8,789 nucleotides of DNA from Muribaculaceae bacterium (lineage in GTDB: Bacteria > Bacteroidota > Bacteroidia > Bacteroidales > Muribaculaceae), in assembly GCA_029059965.1 (NCBI GenBank), contig JAIDUY010000384.1:1-8789 (forward strand), in the 5' to 3' direction. Shown here in pieces: positions 1-7,591 of this stretch. The position numbers and the translations under genes were made by a program. Below the pieces are notes generated by a model. That model made no database searches. It had not been told where the DNA came from and worked only from the letters and a program-made list of their open reading frames with translations. The stretch's first letter is position 1. Each line of letters opens with the position of its first letter.

Positions 1-1
1 C

Positions 2-325
2 GGCAAGCGCAGCGAGCGCGACAAAGACCGCCGCACCGCCGAGCGCGGCATGGAGCGCATCTACGTCAACCTCGGCAAGGGCGACGGCTTCTATGCCGGC
101 AACCTCATCGACATGCTCAACCACAGCGTCGAAGGCCACCGCGTCGACGTAGGCCGCATCGACCTGATGCCCTCCTACTCCCTCTTCGACGTCCGCAAAG
201 CCGACGCCCGCCGCGTCGTGGCCGCCCTCAAAGGATGCGAATTCTTCGGCAAGCGCGTATTCAGCGAAATCGCCGACGCCGACCGCGACTACGCGGCACT
301 CTCCCGCCGTAAAAAGAAATCCTGA
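2..325 (+). CDS. DEAD-box ATP-dependent RNA helicase, C-terminal end (partial)
   Basis: The last 107 residues of a protein that begins before the window. A short, very basic and acidic linker (K-R-S-E-R-D-K-D-R-R) is followed by a compact domain starting M-E-R-I-Y-V-N-L-G-K and continuing with V-G-R-I-D-L-M and S-L-F-D-V, ending in a lysine/arginine tail. This pattern is that of the DbpA-type RNA-binding domain found at the C-terminus of CsdA/DeaD/DbpA helicases, which unwind structured RNA during ribosome assembly, cold response or mRNA turnover in the cytoplasm. None of the helicase core motifs is inside the window, so the exact subfamily and gene name cannot be decided. It ends at a TGA and is followed within 25 bases by a strong hairpin. 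It converges on the secreted-protein operon and is unlikely to share its regulation. Confidence 0.85.
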   Translation, partial: GKRSERDKDRRTAERGMERIYVNLGKGDGFYAGNLIDMLNHSVEGHRVDVGRIDLMPSYSLFDVRKADARRVVAALKGCEFFGKRVFSEIADADRDYAALSRRKKKS

Positions 326-348
326 CACACCCTTGCCACAAGGCACAG

Positions 349-382
349 ACAGGGCGGCCATCCTTGCGGACGGTCGCCCTGT
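349..382 (+). terminator. Hairpin terminator between convergent genes
   Basis: An outer stem of eight perfect pairs (ACAGGGCG with CGCCCTGT) continues into seven more positions with one G-U pair and one mismatch, closed by the tetraloop TTGC. It lies 23 bases after the helicase stop and 16 bases beyond the end of the minus-strand operon. The plus-strand tail is only weakly T-rich (TCGATTGGTTT), and the minus-strand side has no T-run. I read it as the helicase terminator that may also block transcription arriving from the operon. Confidence 0.65.
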
Positions 383-398
383 TCGATTGGTTTGTGCG

Positions 399-1088
399 TC
401 AACGAATCAGTTTCTTCGCACCGTTGATTATGTAGAGTCCCGCAGGCAGCGAGCGCAGACTCGACGCGGGAGCATCGCGCAGCAGTTCGACACCCTGGAG
501 GCTGAACACCGTGACAGCGCCCTCCTCTACCCCGACATTCTCCACACCCGTAGACGGGTCGGGAATGATGGCAAAGGAGACATCGGGCAGGAAATGGTCG
601 TGGGCCGTTTCCACTTCCACACCTTCGGCGAACTCGAGATTCTTCATTTCACCGTCCTCGGTCTCTGAATATCCTTCCGGAGCAGTGATATTGAATGAAA
701 ACAGAAGATTGTCACCGGGCATAATGAAAGTACTGGTCATCGACGTTCCGAGAATACGGACATAAGGCCTGTTTTCTGCATCTACATTGTCAGCAGAAGC
801 CATTGTGTGGTCATAGACCACATCATCTTCAGTATTGAACTTGAATGCGTAGTTGCCGCGACGGTCTTTGGAAATGGCGAATCCCTCGGGCAGATAGATG
901 TCCAGCCTGAAAGTATTGTATTCCTCGACATAGGTATTGAGATACACTTTCACAGTTCCTTTGCCCTCGCTGTCGAGCAGCACCTCGGGGACATAGAGGT
1001 AGTCCGGCTTGTCGGTGTCGCCATCCGCGGCCACGGCAAACAGTGGGCACAGGGCGAGCATCCCGGCTATGATATATTTACAATTCAT
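399..1088 (-). CDS. Secreted single cohesin-like domain protein with C-terminal sorting tail
   Basis: This 229-residue protein is the last gene of the operon. Residues 1-20 form a signal peptide (basic start, hydrophobic core, A-V-A cleavage region) with no lipobox cysteine. Residues about 28-175 form one beta-sandwich resembling the cohesin-like domains common in Bacteroidales surface proteins: V-K-V-Y-L-N-T-Y, then L-D-I-Y-L-P-E-G-F, then R-I-L-G-T-S-M followed by L-L-F-S-F-N-I-T-A. Residues about 188-229 form a tail with V-F-S-L-Q-G-V and L-P-A-G-L-Y-I-I-N-G ending in basic residues, similar to type IX secretion sorting domains, so the protein is probably surface-anchored or released. It has no dockerin and no catalytic motif. 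It starts 2 bases after the stop of the preceding gene, suggesting coupled translation. Its middle (661-960) is about 45% GC, below the neighbouring gene. Role inferred: small binding or anchoring partner. The exact fold assignment is moderate. Confidence 0.75.
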   Translation of the reverse strand: MNCKYIIAGMLALCPLFAVAADGDTDKPDYLYVPEVLLDSEGKGTVKVYLNTYVEEYNTFRLDIYLPEGFAISKDRRGNYAFKFNTEDDVVYDHTMASADNVDAENRPYVRILGTSMTSTFIMPGDNLLFSFNITAPEGYSETEDGEMKNLEFAEGVEVETAHDHFLPDVSFAIIPDPSTGVENVGVEEGAVTVFSLQGVELLRDAPASSLRSLPAGLYIINGAKKLIR

Positions 1089-1090
1089 TG

Positions 1091-3160
1091 TTAATTACCC
1101 TTCGTAAGAGTTCTGATTAAAAGATTGGCGTCGGTCGACGAAATATTGCCGTCTTTGTTAATGTCGGCGGCACGCACTTTGACAGCGACTTCGTCCGGAC
1201 GGAGAAGATGCGAGAGTATGATGTTGACATCTGTCGACGATACACGACGGTCGCTGTTGAGGTCGCCGAGGAGGAAGAAGTTGACGGTCAGCGAGGTCTG
1301 AGGCACGACGGTGGCCGAATGGAGGTTCTCCATGCTGCCGTTGCCGAGCACGATGTCCGACGCCGTCAGCGTGTAGCTGCCCTCGGCGCAGGCCGTGGCG
1401 GGAGTGAGCGTCAGAGTCATCACGGGGCCGCTGCCGCGGGCTATGGCACCGCCCATGCTGTAGGCCACCACGCGCATTCGTCCGTCGGCCATCCGGCTCA
1501 CGCTTGTGCGGAAGCCCTCGGCGCGTTCCGTGGGTTCGGCCACGAGCGTGCCGGCCAGCGAGGCGTCGAAGTTCAGGTCGAACTGCAGGCCCTCGATGTC
1601 GTCGTTGTTGTCCATCAGCAGCCTCAGCACCAGCGGGTCGCCCTCGTCGGCCTCGTCAGCTTCGAGGGTCAGCTCGTTGGGCGAGTAGCGGTCGATGGGC
1701 TGGTCGCGGTCCAGCACGGGCGTGTCGGGGTCGTTGCTGTGCAGGCGCACAAGATGGCGGAGCTCGCCGCGTGCGTCGTCGCTGCGTGTGAAGCTCAGAG
1801 TGGCCGAGCTCCACGGAGAAATGGTTATGGGGAGGGGCGTCGACAGGTGCAGGGCCTCGTCGTCGATGTCGAGGCTGCTCACTGTCAAGGACTCGCTGCC
1901 GTAGTTCGAGAAGCTGAAAGAACCGGCTTCGGCCTGAGTGACAGGCGTGCGGCCGAGGTTTTGCGTGCGCGCCACGTTCAGCGTCGGGCTGCTCACGCTC
2001 ATATATGCTCCGCCGAAAGCCGAAGCCACATCAGTCACCTTGCTGTCGATCAGCGCCGGCAGGACGGCCGACTTGAGGCCGAGTGTGGCGCCGTTGCGGC
2101 TGGCCACGAGAACGCGGAAGGTGGCCACGGTGCCCTCTCGTCCTGCGAAGGGCTTGTTGGTGAGCGAGTAGGCCGTCAGTGTCACCGTTGTCTTTCCGTC
2201 CCGGCCTTCCTCGACCGTCGCCGTGGTGCCATGACCGACGGCGCGGGCGCCGTCGATGGCGAAGCTGCCGGGAACATAGCCGAAGCCGCGCGGCAGCTCC
2301 ACCTTGGCGGTGAATCCGCACACGCCGTCGTAGTTCTTCAGCGTCATGCCCACAAGGGCTTCCTCGCCACCCTTGGCTGCGGTTGTGGTCAGGAACATTT
2401 CGTTGCGGCCGAAGCCCTCGGAAGTCACAATCACGCGCTCGCTCTCGCCTGAGGCGTTGCTGTCGAAGCGAATCAGGGTCACGTCGCGACCGCGCACCGA
2501 TGGCACCACACGCACCGTGGCCGCGCCGCGGTCGCCGGGAGCCACGCTCAGGGGTGCGGCAAGCGACCAGCCCTCGGGAGCGCCGCTGAGGCCGCTGATG
2601 TTCAGCACGTCGGTGCCCGTGTTGGCCACTGTCACCGTAAATGTGCGCGGCTCGCCGAGGGCTACGCGCCCCAGCCCGTACTCGCGCTGCGGCAGGCTCA
2701 GCGCCGCGCCGTTCACACGGAGCACGGCCTCGTCGCAGCTCACCTCGAGGCGGCTGCCGTCGGCACCGACGAGAACAGCCTCCGGGGCGAGGTCGGCAAG
2801 CATGGGCGTGGCTCCGAGGCGCAACCCGAAGCTCATCACCTTGCCGCTGCCGGCGGCGATGGCTGCGCGGTTGAGCGAGAACAGTGTAAGATTGAGGCGT
2901 CCGCCGCGCACGCCGCCCTGCACGCGCATCTCGTGTGCGCGTCCCAGAGCCGTGGCGTCGCCGGTGAAGACAGTGCCTTCGGGCAGGGTCAGGCTCAGCT
3001 GCATGCCCTCGGCCGGCGTGTCCGACTCCATGCTCACCATCACCGTCACCACATCGCCGGGGGCGCCTTCGGCTCCGGCGATGCTTATGCGGTTGCCTGC
3101 GAATGCCGCCGCTGTGGCTGCCGCGAGCAGCAGCCACAGGGCGAAGATACGTGTTCTCAT
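1091..3160 (-). CDS. Secreted protein with three cohesin-like domains, two Ig-like domains and a C-terminal dockerin
   Basis: A 689-residue protein with a clear signal peptide (1-21, leucine/alanine-rich, ending A-F-A). In order I see: cohesin-like sandwich 1 (22-148; M-Q-L-S-L-T-L-P-E-G); an Ig-like domain of the ASH/choice-of-anchor-D type (152-248; T-F-T-V-T-V-A-N-T-G, F-D-S-N-A); cohesin-like 2 (253-388; F-T-A-K-V-E-L-P-R-G-F); a second Ig-like domain (390-490; F-S-F-S-N-Y-G, L-H-S-N-D-P); cohesin-like 3 (494-618; G-L-Q-F-D-L-N-F, V-V-A-Y-S-M-G-G); and a type I dockerin (630-686). The dockerin has two calcium loops, D-L-N-S-D-R-R-V-S-S-T-D and D-I-N-K-D-G-N-I-S-S-T-D; the first has R where glycine is usual. 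Unlike its two partners it ends right after the dockerin with no sorting tail, so it may be held at the surface only through a partner. No enzyme motif is visible. Its ATG overlaps the protease stop (ATGA). Role inferred: scaffold or adaptor. Confidence 0.8.
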   Translation of the reverse strand: MRTRIFALWLLLAAATAAAFAGNRISIAGAEGAPGDVVTVMVSMESDTPAEGMQLSLTLPEGTVFTGDATALGRAHEMRVQGGVRGGRLNLTLFSLNRAAIAAGSGKVMSFGLRLGATPMLADLAPEAVLVGADGSRLEVSCDEAVLRVNGAALSLPQREYGLGRVALGEPRTFTVTVANTGTDVLNISGLSGAPEGWSLAAPLSVAPGDRGAATVRVVPSVRGRDVTLIRFDSNASGESERVIVTSEGFGRNEMFLTTTAAKGGEEALVGMTLKNYDGVCGFTAKVELPRGFGYVPGSFAIDGARAVGHGTTATVEEGRDGKTTVTLTAYSLTNKPFAGREGTVATFRVLVASRNGATLGLKSAVLPALIDSKVTDVASAFGGAYMSVSSPTLNVARTQNLGRTPVTQAEAGSFSFSNYGSESLTVSSLDIDDEALHLSTPLPITISPWSSATLSFTRSDDARGELRHLVRLHSNDPDTPVLDRDQPIDRYSPNELTLEADEADEGDPLVLRLLMDNNDDIEGLQFDLNFDASLAGTLVAEPTERAEGFRTSVSRMADGRMRVVAYSMGGAIARGSGPVMTLTLTPATACAEGSYTLTASDIVLGNGSMENLHSATVVPQTSLTVNFFLLGDLNSDRRVSSTDVNIILSHLLRPDEVAVKVRAADINKDGNISSTDANLLIRTLTKGN

Positions 3161-6100
3161 CGTTTGACTGTCTTTATGCCGTCGACGATATATACGCCCG
3201 CGGGCAGACGGTCGAGCGCCGATGCGTCGTCGGCCACCTTGATGCCGAGGGTGTTGTAGATTCCGCTTGCGCCTTCGGCGGTGTCGACGCTGACGTTGTC
3301 GATGCCGGAGTGGCCGGGAGCTTCTTCGACGGGAATCTCCTGCGGATTAACCGAGGTGTCGCTCAGCACGATACGCTCTACGCTGAAGCTGCCGTCGATG
3401 TCAAGCACGGCATATTCGCCGGGAGCGAGGGCGGCGCCGCCCATGCTGAAGGCCAGGAAGATGTACTCGTCGTCGCCGCGCCACTGCCCCATGGTCTCGA
3501 GGGCTGCCAGCGAGCTGCCCGGAGCGATTACGGCACCGTTGCGGTCGGCACTCAGCTGAATCTGCATGCCGCCGATAGCGTCGCTGCTGCGGACGTAGAG
3601 TTTGCCGTCCTCCACCCACCAGTAGGCGGTCTGCGGAGTATTGCCTGCCGATGCAGCGGCGGCGGGGCCGTCGAGCACGCGGTGGGCTATGCCGACCACG
3701 TCGAGGATGTTGATGTCCTCGTCGGCGTTCATGTCGGCGGCTTCGAAGAGGAAGGGTCGGGGCTGCTGGCCGCCGATATAGTTCACTGTTGTGAGGACGT
3801 CGAACACGTCGACGTCGCCGCTGCCGTTGGCATCGCCCATCTCGGCTGTCAGAGGCGTCACGGCCACGGTCTTCGAGGGCGAGTTCTCGGTCAGCGAGGT
3901 GGTCATCACCTTGTAGTGGTAGAGGTAGGTGGTGCCGGTGGCGACGTCGTAGTCGGCATATTCGGTCACGTCGGGCTCCAGAAGGCGTTCGTTGACGCGC
4001 ACGGTGTCGCCGCCGACGGTGCTGCGGTAGAGGTTATAGCCCATGATGTCGTCGATGTCGGTGTCCATCTCCTCCCATTTGAGCTTGACGCAGCCTACGC
4101 CCGATTCGCCGACGAAGCCCGAGCTCAGCGAGCCGGCGGCCTGCACATTGACGTTGAAGCGGAAGTACTCGGGGATGAGCTCGAACTGCTCGTTGTCGCG
4201 TGCGCCGTAGACGTAGATGCGGTTGATGCCGTCGATGTTCTGGCGGCCGCCGATGGTCAGGTATGCGGTGTAGACGTCGCCGGCTTCGTTCCACGAGCCG
4301 TCCTCGCCGATGGCGGTCTGGGTGTAGGGTGCGCGCACGCCCATGCTGATCGAGGGCGTCGAGGTCTTGTCCATCGGGCGGTTGAAGTAGACTTCGAACT
4401 TGTGGCGGCCGACGCCGAGCGGCGGCAGCATGTCGAACTCGTCCTGAGCGTCGTAGCCGTTCACAACAACCTTCCACACAATGCCGTGCGCCTCGGCAAC
4501 AGGCCGCGTCAGCATATTGGAAAGGTCAAGGCTGCCAAAATGAAAGCTTCTGTTTGCGTCTACTATTTGTGTTTTAACCCGATTAATATCTGCTGAGCCG
4601 AAATAGCTCGGAGAATCCATCCTTACCATTACAGGGCTCAGTTCATAAAGGACTAAAGATGCAAACTCTGACATGCCGTCAGTATCAACATCGCTGTTTT
4701 TTATCAAATTACCGAAAAAGTTTCCTTCACAACTTTTAATAATGTCTGCATCCACCTGCATGTTGTAGAAAGCTTCATTGCCGACTACATTAGGCTGATA
4801 TCCGAAAGGTTCAGCACCGTTATTACCATAATCACCTATTCCGGTAAAATTATTACCAAAGGAATTTGAGACAATGCTTACGTAAACTCTGTTAAGATTT
4901 GAGAAGACGCAGTTTCGAACACACCCAGTCGATTTGGAAACGATGGATTCTAAATCAAGGAACTTACAAAAATCAAATTCACAATTAGGCCCGAATTCAA
5001 GTTGTGCAAAGTGACCAAATTCATGGTCCGCAATTGTAAATTCAATCATATTTCCGGGTTCGCCATGAGCTATCACCTTGCCGGCATGGGGATACGTATA
5101 GACCCATTCACCATTTATATATATGGATTCAGAGCTTCCAGCTGCGACGCTCAAGCCGGCTTTTTTTCTGAATTTTATTACCGCGCCGGGTTCGATGGTC
5201 AGAGTTACGTCTTCAGGAATGGCGAGATTGGCGGTTACGATGTAGTGGACACCGGCATGCAGAGTCATGTCCTCGCCGATTACGCCTCCGATTTCCACGC
5301 CGTTCTCGGCTGTGAGCTGGAATTCCTGACTCATTTCGCCTGGCATGCCGTCGCAGGTGGCCACGACGCGGAAACGGCAGATGCGACCGTCGGCCACGTC
5401 GGGATTCATGCGCACGCGCACAGGGTTGGCAGCCTGAGCCTTGCCGTAGGCCGACAGATTGAAGCCGAACTCGGTTTCCTTGTCGAGCAGTTCGCAGACG
5501 GTGTTGGCTTCCTCGGCCATCTCGACACGATAGCGGATGTTGCGGGCATTGCCGAAGCTGTTGCGCAGTGTGGGATAGAAGCTTACGGTCTCGCCGGCAT
5601 CGATGCGTCCGTCGCCGTCGCCCGTGCTGTCGTCGACGCGCACGCTGACAAGCTGCAGCTCGGGGGTACGGTCGGCGTCGGTGCGCGCATAGGCGGCGTA
5701 GATGTCGAGCAGTCCGCTGCCGCAGGCGCTGATAAGGTCGCCGAAAAGCTCCTCCTTGTTGTCGACGGTCTTGCTCATGAGCAGGCGGCTGAGTGCGCCG
5801 GCCACCAGAGGCGTGGCCATCGAGGTGCCGTTGAGGGCGCGGTAGTTGCCGTTGGGATATGTGCTGACTATGCTCACGCCGGGAGCGGTGATTTCGTAGT
5901 TGTAGAGCTTGTCCTCGGGGTAGGGCGAGAAGGTGGCGCCGTCGTCGTCGTAGTTGGAGAATCCGGCCAGGGCCTTGTGGTCGTTGGCCGCCTGAACACC
6001 GAGCACGAAGTTGTAGGCGGCGGGGAACATGGGCATGGGCGCCTGCTGGCCTTTTTCGGGATGGGCGTGGTTGAGGCAGTAGCCGTCGTTGCCGGCGGCG

Positions 6101-7116
6101 GCCACGATGATGCACTTCTGATATGCTCGTCCCAGTGCCTCCTCGAGGGCGCGCGACTCGGCGTAGCTGCCGAGGCTCATGCTGATGATGGCTGCGCCGT
6201 TGGCGGCGGCATAGTCGACGGCCTTGATGATGGTGGCCATGTCGCCGGTGCCGTTGCTCTGCAGGGCGGTCAGGGGCATGATGCGGGCGAAGGGGTTGGC
6301 GCCGACCACGCCGATGCCGTTGTAGCCTATGGCGGCGGCGATGCCGGCGCAGTGTGTGCCGTGGCCGTTATAGTCGGCTATCACGTGGCTGTTGTTGACG
6401 AAGTCCCAGCCGTTTACGTCGTCCTTGAATCCGTTTCCGTCGTCATCGTAGCCCGAAGCTCCGTCCTTCTCGCGGGGATTGGTCCATATGTTTCCGGCAA
6501 GGTCGGGGTGCATGATGTCGACGCCGGTGTCGATGATGGCCACCACGGGGCCTTCCTTGCTGTTGACGGGCTCGCCCCAGAGGCGGTACATATTGATGTC
6601 GTGCAGGCCCCACTGCTGGTTGTAGAAGGGGTCGTCGGGCATCTCGGCCTCAAGGGCATGGACTGTATAGTTGGGCTCGACGTACTCCACGTCGGCGAGT
6701 TCCGACAGGGTGTTGACGGCCTCGATGACGTCGCTGCCGATGGTCAGCACATAGGCGCGTGCCATGGAATGCGCCTCGACGGGGCGGCCGTTGATGCCCG
6801 GAACACTGCGGCGCAGGGTCTCGTCGCCCGTCAGGGGCATGAGGCTCTCGACCTCGCTGACGCCGATGGCGGCGAAGGCACGGTCGACGGCGCTGACACC
6901 GGCGCTGCGGTAGGGGCTGCTGCCGCCGCGGGCGGGCAGGTTCACGCGGCTGCTGTCCTTGAACTTGACGATTACCTGTCCGGGACGGTAATCATAGCGC
7001 GAGTTGCGGTCCAGGCGCACCACGTCGTCGTGGCTGCCGTCCGAAGCCATCGCGCCCGGAGCTGTCAGCATCATGGCCGACAGTCCGATACACAAAGCAA
7101 AACTGAATCTTTGCAT
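3157..7116 (-). CDS. Secreted multidomain subtilisin-like (S8) serine protease with beta-helix, FnIII and dockerin modules
   Basis: A 1319-residue extracellular endopeptidase. I chose the ATG at 7116 because it opens a good signal peptide (1-24, ending G-A-M-A); the in-frame ATG at 7257 adds 47 charged residues with no export signal. Domains: autoinhibitory prodomain 44-150 (R-P-G-Q-V-I-V-K-F-K to Y-V-E-P-N-Y); S8 catalytic domain to about 478, with Asp196 (I-I-D-T-G-V-D), His252 (N-G-H-G-T-H), oxyanion Asn343 (A-A-A-G-N-D-G) and Ser432 (N-G-T-S-M-A-T-P), so the triad is intact; beta-sandwich 487-603 (D-A-G-E-T-V); beta-helix about 608-868 starting with T-I-E-P-G-A-V-I-K-F; Ig-like 873-993 (F-N-R-P-M-D); FnIII 994-1090; dockerin 1094-1148; cohesin-like sandwich 1163-1261 (A-F-S-M-G-G); sorting-like tail 1285-1319 (L-P-A-G-V-Y-I-V-D-G). 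It is first in the operon. The substrate is unknown. The beta-helix part is strikingly AT-rich. Confidence 0.92.
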   Translation of the reverse strand: MQRFSFALCIGLSAMMLTAPGAMASDGSHDDVVRLDRNSRYDYRPGQVIVKFKDSSRVNLPARGGSSPYRSAGVSAVDRAFAAIGVSEVESLMPLTGDETLRRSVPGINGRPVEAHSMARAYVLTIGSDVIEAVNTLSELADVEYVEPNYTVHALEAEMPDDPFYNQQWGLHDINMYRLWGEPVNSKEGPVVAIIDTGVDIMHPDLAGNIWTNPREKDGASGYDDDGNGFKDDVNGWDFVNNSHVIADYNGHGTHCAGIAAAIGYNGIGVVGANPFARIMPLTALQSNGTGDMATIIKAVDYAAANGAAIISMSLGSYAESRALEEALGRAYQKCIIVAAAGNDGYCLNHAHPEKGQQAPMPMFPAAYNFVLGVQAANDHKALAGFSNYDDDGATFSPYPEDKLYNYEITAPGVSIVSTYPNGNYRALNGTSMATPLVAGALSRLLMSKTVDNKEELFGDLISACGSGLLDIYAAYARTDADRTPELQLVSVRVDDSTGDGDGRIDAGETVSFYPTLRNSFGNARNIRYRVEMAEEANTVCELLDKETEFGFNLSAYGKAQAANPVRVRMNPDVADGRICRFRVVATCDGMPGEMSQEFQLTAENGVEIGGVIGEDMTLHAGVHYIVTANLAIPEDVTLTIEPGAVIKFRKKAGLSVAAGSSESIYINGEWVYTYPHAGKVIAHGEPGNMIEFTIADHEFGHFAQLEFGPNCEFDFCKFLDLESIVSKSTGCVRNCVFSNLNRVYVSIVSNSFGNNFTGIGDYGNNGAEPFGYQPNVVGNEAFYNMQVDADIIKSCEGNFFGNLIKNSDVDTDGMSEFASLVLYELSPVMVRMDSPSYFGSADINRVKTQIVDANRSFHFGSLDLSNMLTRPVAEAHGIVWKVVVNGYDAQDEFDMLPPLGVGRHKFEVYFNRPMDKTSTPSISMGVRAPYTQTAIGEDGSWNEAGDVYTAYLTIGGRQNIDGINRIYVYGARDNEQFELIPEYFRFNVNVQAAGSLSSGFVGESGVGCVKLKWEEMDTDIDDIMGYNLYRSTVGGDTVRVNERLLEPDVTEYADYDVATGTTYLYHYKVMTTSLTENSPSKTVAVTPLTAEMGDANGSGDVDVFDVLTTVNYIGGQQPRPFLFEAADMNADEDINILDVVGIAHRVLDGPAAAASAGNTPQTAYWWVEDGKLYVRSSDAIGGMQIQLSADRNGAVIAPGSSLAALETMGQWRGDDEYIFLAFSMGGAALAPGEYAVLDIDGSFSVERIVLSDTSVNPQEIPVEEAPGHSGIDNVSVDTAEGASGIYNTLGIKVADDASALDRLPAGVYIVDGIKTVKR
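4561..5160. other. AT-rich island inside the protease gene (beta-helix coding region)
   Basis: By hand count, 4561-5040 contains 183 G or C out of 480 (38%), with single 60-base lines as low as 17 of 60. Flanking parts of the same gene are mostly near 60-65%. The reading frame stays open throughout. The segment covers roughly residues 650-855, the core of the right-handed beta-helix, and includes an A7 run on the coding strand (plus-strand T run 5161-5167) at its edge. The composition break coincides with a domain, which points to a recombined or imported module rather than an insertion. Confidence 0.7.
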
Positions 7117-7213
7117 CCTTGGTTTATTATTTTGAGGATTAGAAAAATATTGCTGCACACAGGTGCGGCTCCGTCTCCCCGGGAGGCTAAGATCTGTTTT
7201 GTTACGTCCGGAT

Positions 7214-7255
7214 AAAAAAATTGCGTGGGAGACTGTACATCGTGCCCGTTCCCAC
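7214..7255 (-). terminator. Terminator-like hairpin with T-run upstream of the protease
   Basis: On the minus strand GTGGGA (7255-7250) pairs with TCCCAC (7230-7225). Two further pairs are possible across one bulged base, leaving a loop of about 15-18 bases. The stem is followed by GCAA and then seven T residues (7220-7214). The T-run is convincing; the large loop and the four-base gap make the hairpin only moderate. Its place ahead of the operon makes attenuation possible. Confidence 0.45.
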
Positions 7256-7420
7256 ATTTCGAGGCCTTCGCATTGCCTTCGTCACAGGAACAGACAGTTG
7301 CAGAGGCCCACGCAGATATATGCAGATACGCAATGCGCCGGAACGCCCTCCCCTATTCCGGGGACGGTGTTTCGACGTGATGCGTCTTATCGGCATACCT
7401 ACACAGCCATCTACCGCTGC

Positions 7421-7490
7421 CTTGTTTCTCGGTGACTTGAAAGTTGCGAAGTTTCGAAATGTCGGGAAACAAGCGCTTTGTAAACGCTTG
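7421..7490. repeat. Two overlapping inverted repeats (possible alternative RNA hairpins)
   Basis: The outer repeat joins CTTGTTTC (7421-7428) with GAAACAAG (7466-7473). Read as plus-strand RNA it extends to 22 positions with 20 paired (five of them G-U), two adjacent mismatches and the loop GTTGCGAAG (7443-7451). A second repeat, CAAGCG (7470-7475) with CGCTTG (7485-7490), has TTT and AAA between its arms. The two share 7470-7473, so they cannot both form fully. On the minus strand the five G-U pairs become A-C mismatches, so the longer form favours plus-strand transcription. Confidence 0.5.
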
Positions 7491-7569
7491 GTCGTAGTTG
7501 TTTGAATAAATCGCCCGCCCTCGACACCCCTGCGACCGGGCCTCTGCCCTAATCATTGTGCAAGTGTAT

Positions 7570-7590
7570 GGCGAAAGCAGTCGCTTCGCC
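7570..7590. repeat. Short hairpin at the predicted start of the minus-strand transcript
   Basis: GGCGAAAGC (7570-7578) and GCTTCGCC (7583-7590) form an eight-pair stem with one bulged A and the loop AGTC. It lies immediately downstream of the minus-strand -7 element, so it would form at the very 5' end of the RNA, where it could protect the transcript or bind a regulator. Confidence 0.4.
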
Positions 7591-7591
7591 G

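Larger units (their letters stand above)
7214..7587 (-). ncRNA. Candidate structured RNA or long regulatory leader upstream of the protease operon
   Basis: A near-perfect promoter predicts transcription starting near 7587 and running toward the protease. About 370 bases later there is a GTGGGA/TCCCAC hairpin followed by seven T residues. The two signals bracket a region rich in inverted repeats with no good open reading frame. Two readings fit: an independent small RNA, or a protease leader with a conditional terminator. It matches no RNA family I can recognise, and the exact ends are estimates. Confidence 0.3.

Noticed and set aside
1208..2452. 414-codon open frame on the plus strand
   Set aside because: Antisense to the cohesin-like/dockerin protein; rich in V, A, H and R with no recognisable domain.
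3103..4596. 497-codon open frame on the plus strand
   Set aside because: Antisense to the protease C-terminal modules, with the same low-information composition. It stops once the AT-rich segment begins.
5151..5167. GC palindrome followed by seven T on the plus strand (terminator-like)
   Set aside because: The palindrome AAGCCGGCTT has no loop, and it lies inside the protease coding region antisense to transcription; the T-run simply encodes lysines on the other strand.
5002..7215. 737-codon open frame on the plus strand
   Set aside because: It lies opposite the S8 protease, whose catalytic motifs and signal peptide prove the minus frame. Its product is a monotonous run of V, A, G, D and H, typical of the complement of a GC-rich gene.
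7117..7257. N-terminal extension of the protease to the ATG at 7257
   Set aside because: It would place 47 charged residues before a good signal peptide, and its codons run through the terminator-like hairpin and T-run.
7214..7590. tmRNA, RNase P RNA or SRP RNA
   Set aside because: I looked for the tRNA-like end of tmRNA, the RNase P core (GAGGAAAGTC, ACAGAA) and the SRP tetraloop helix; none is present on either strand.
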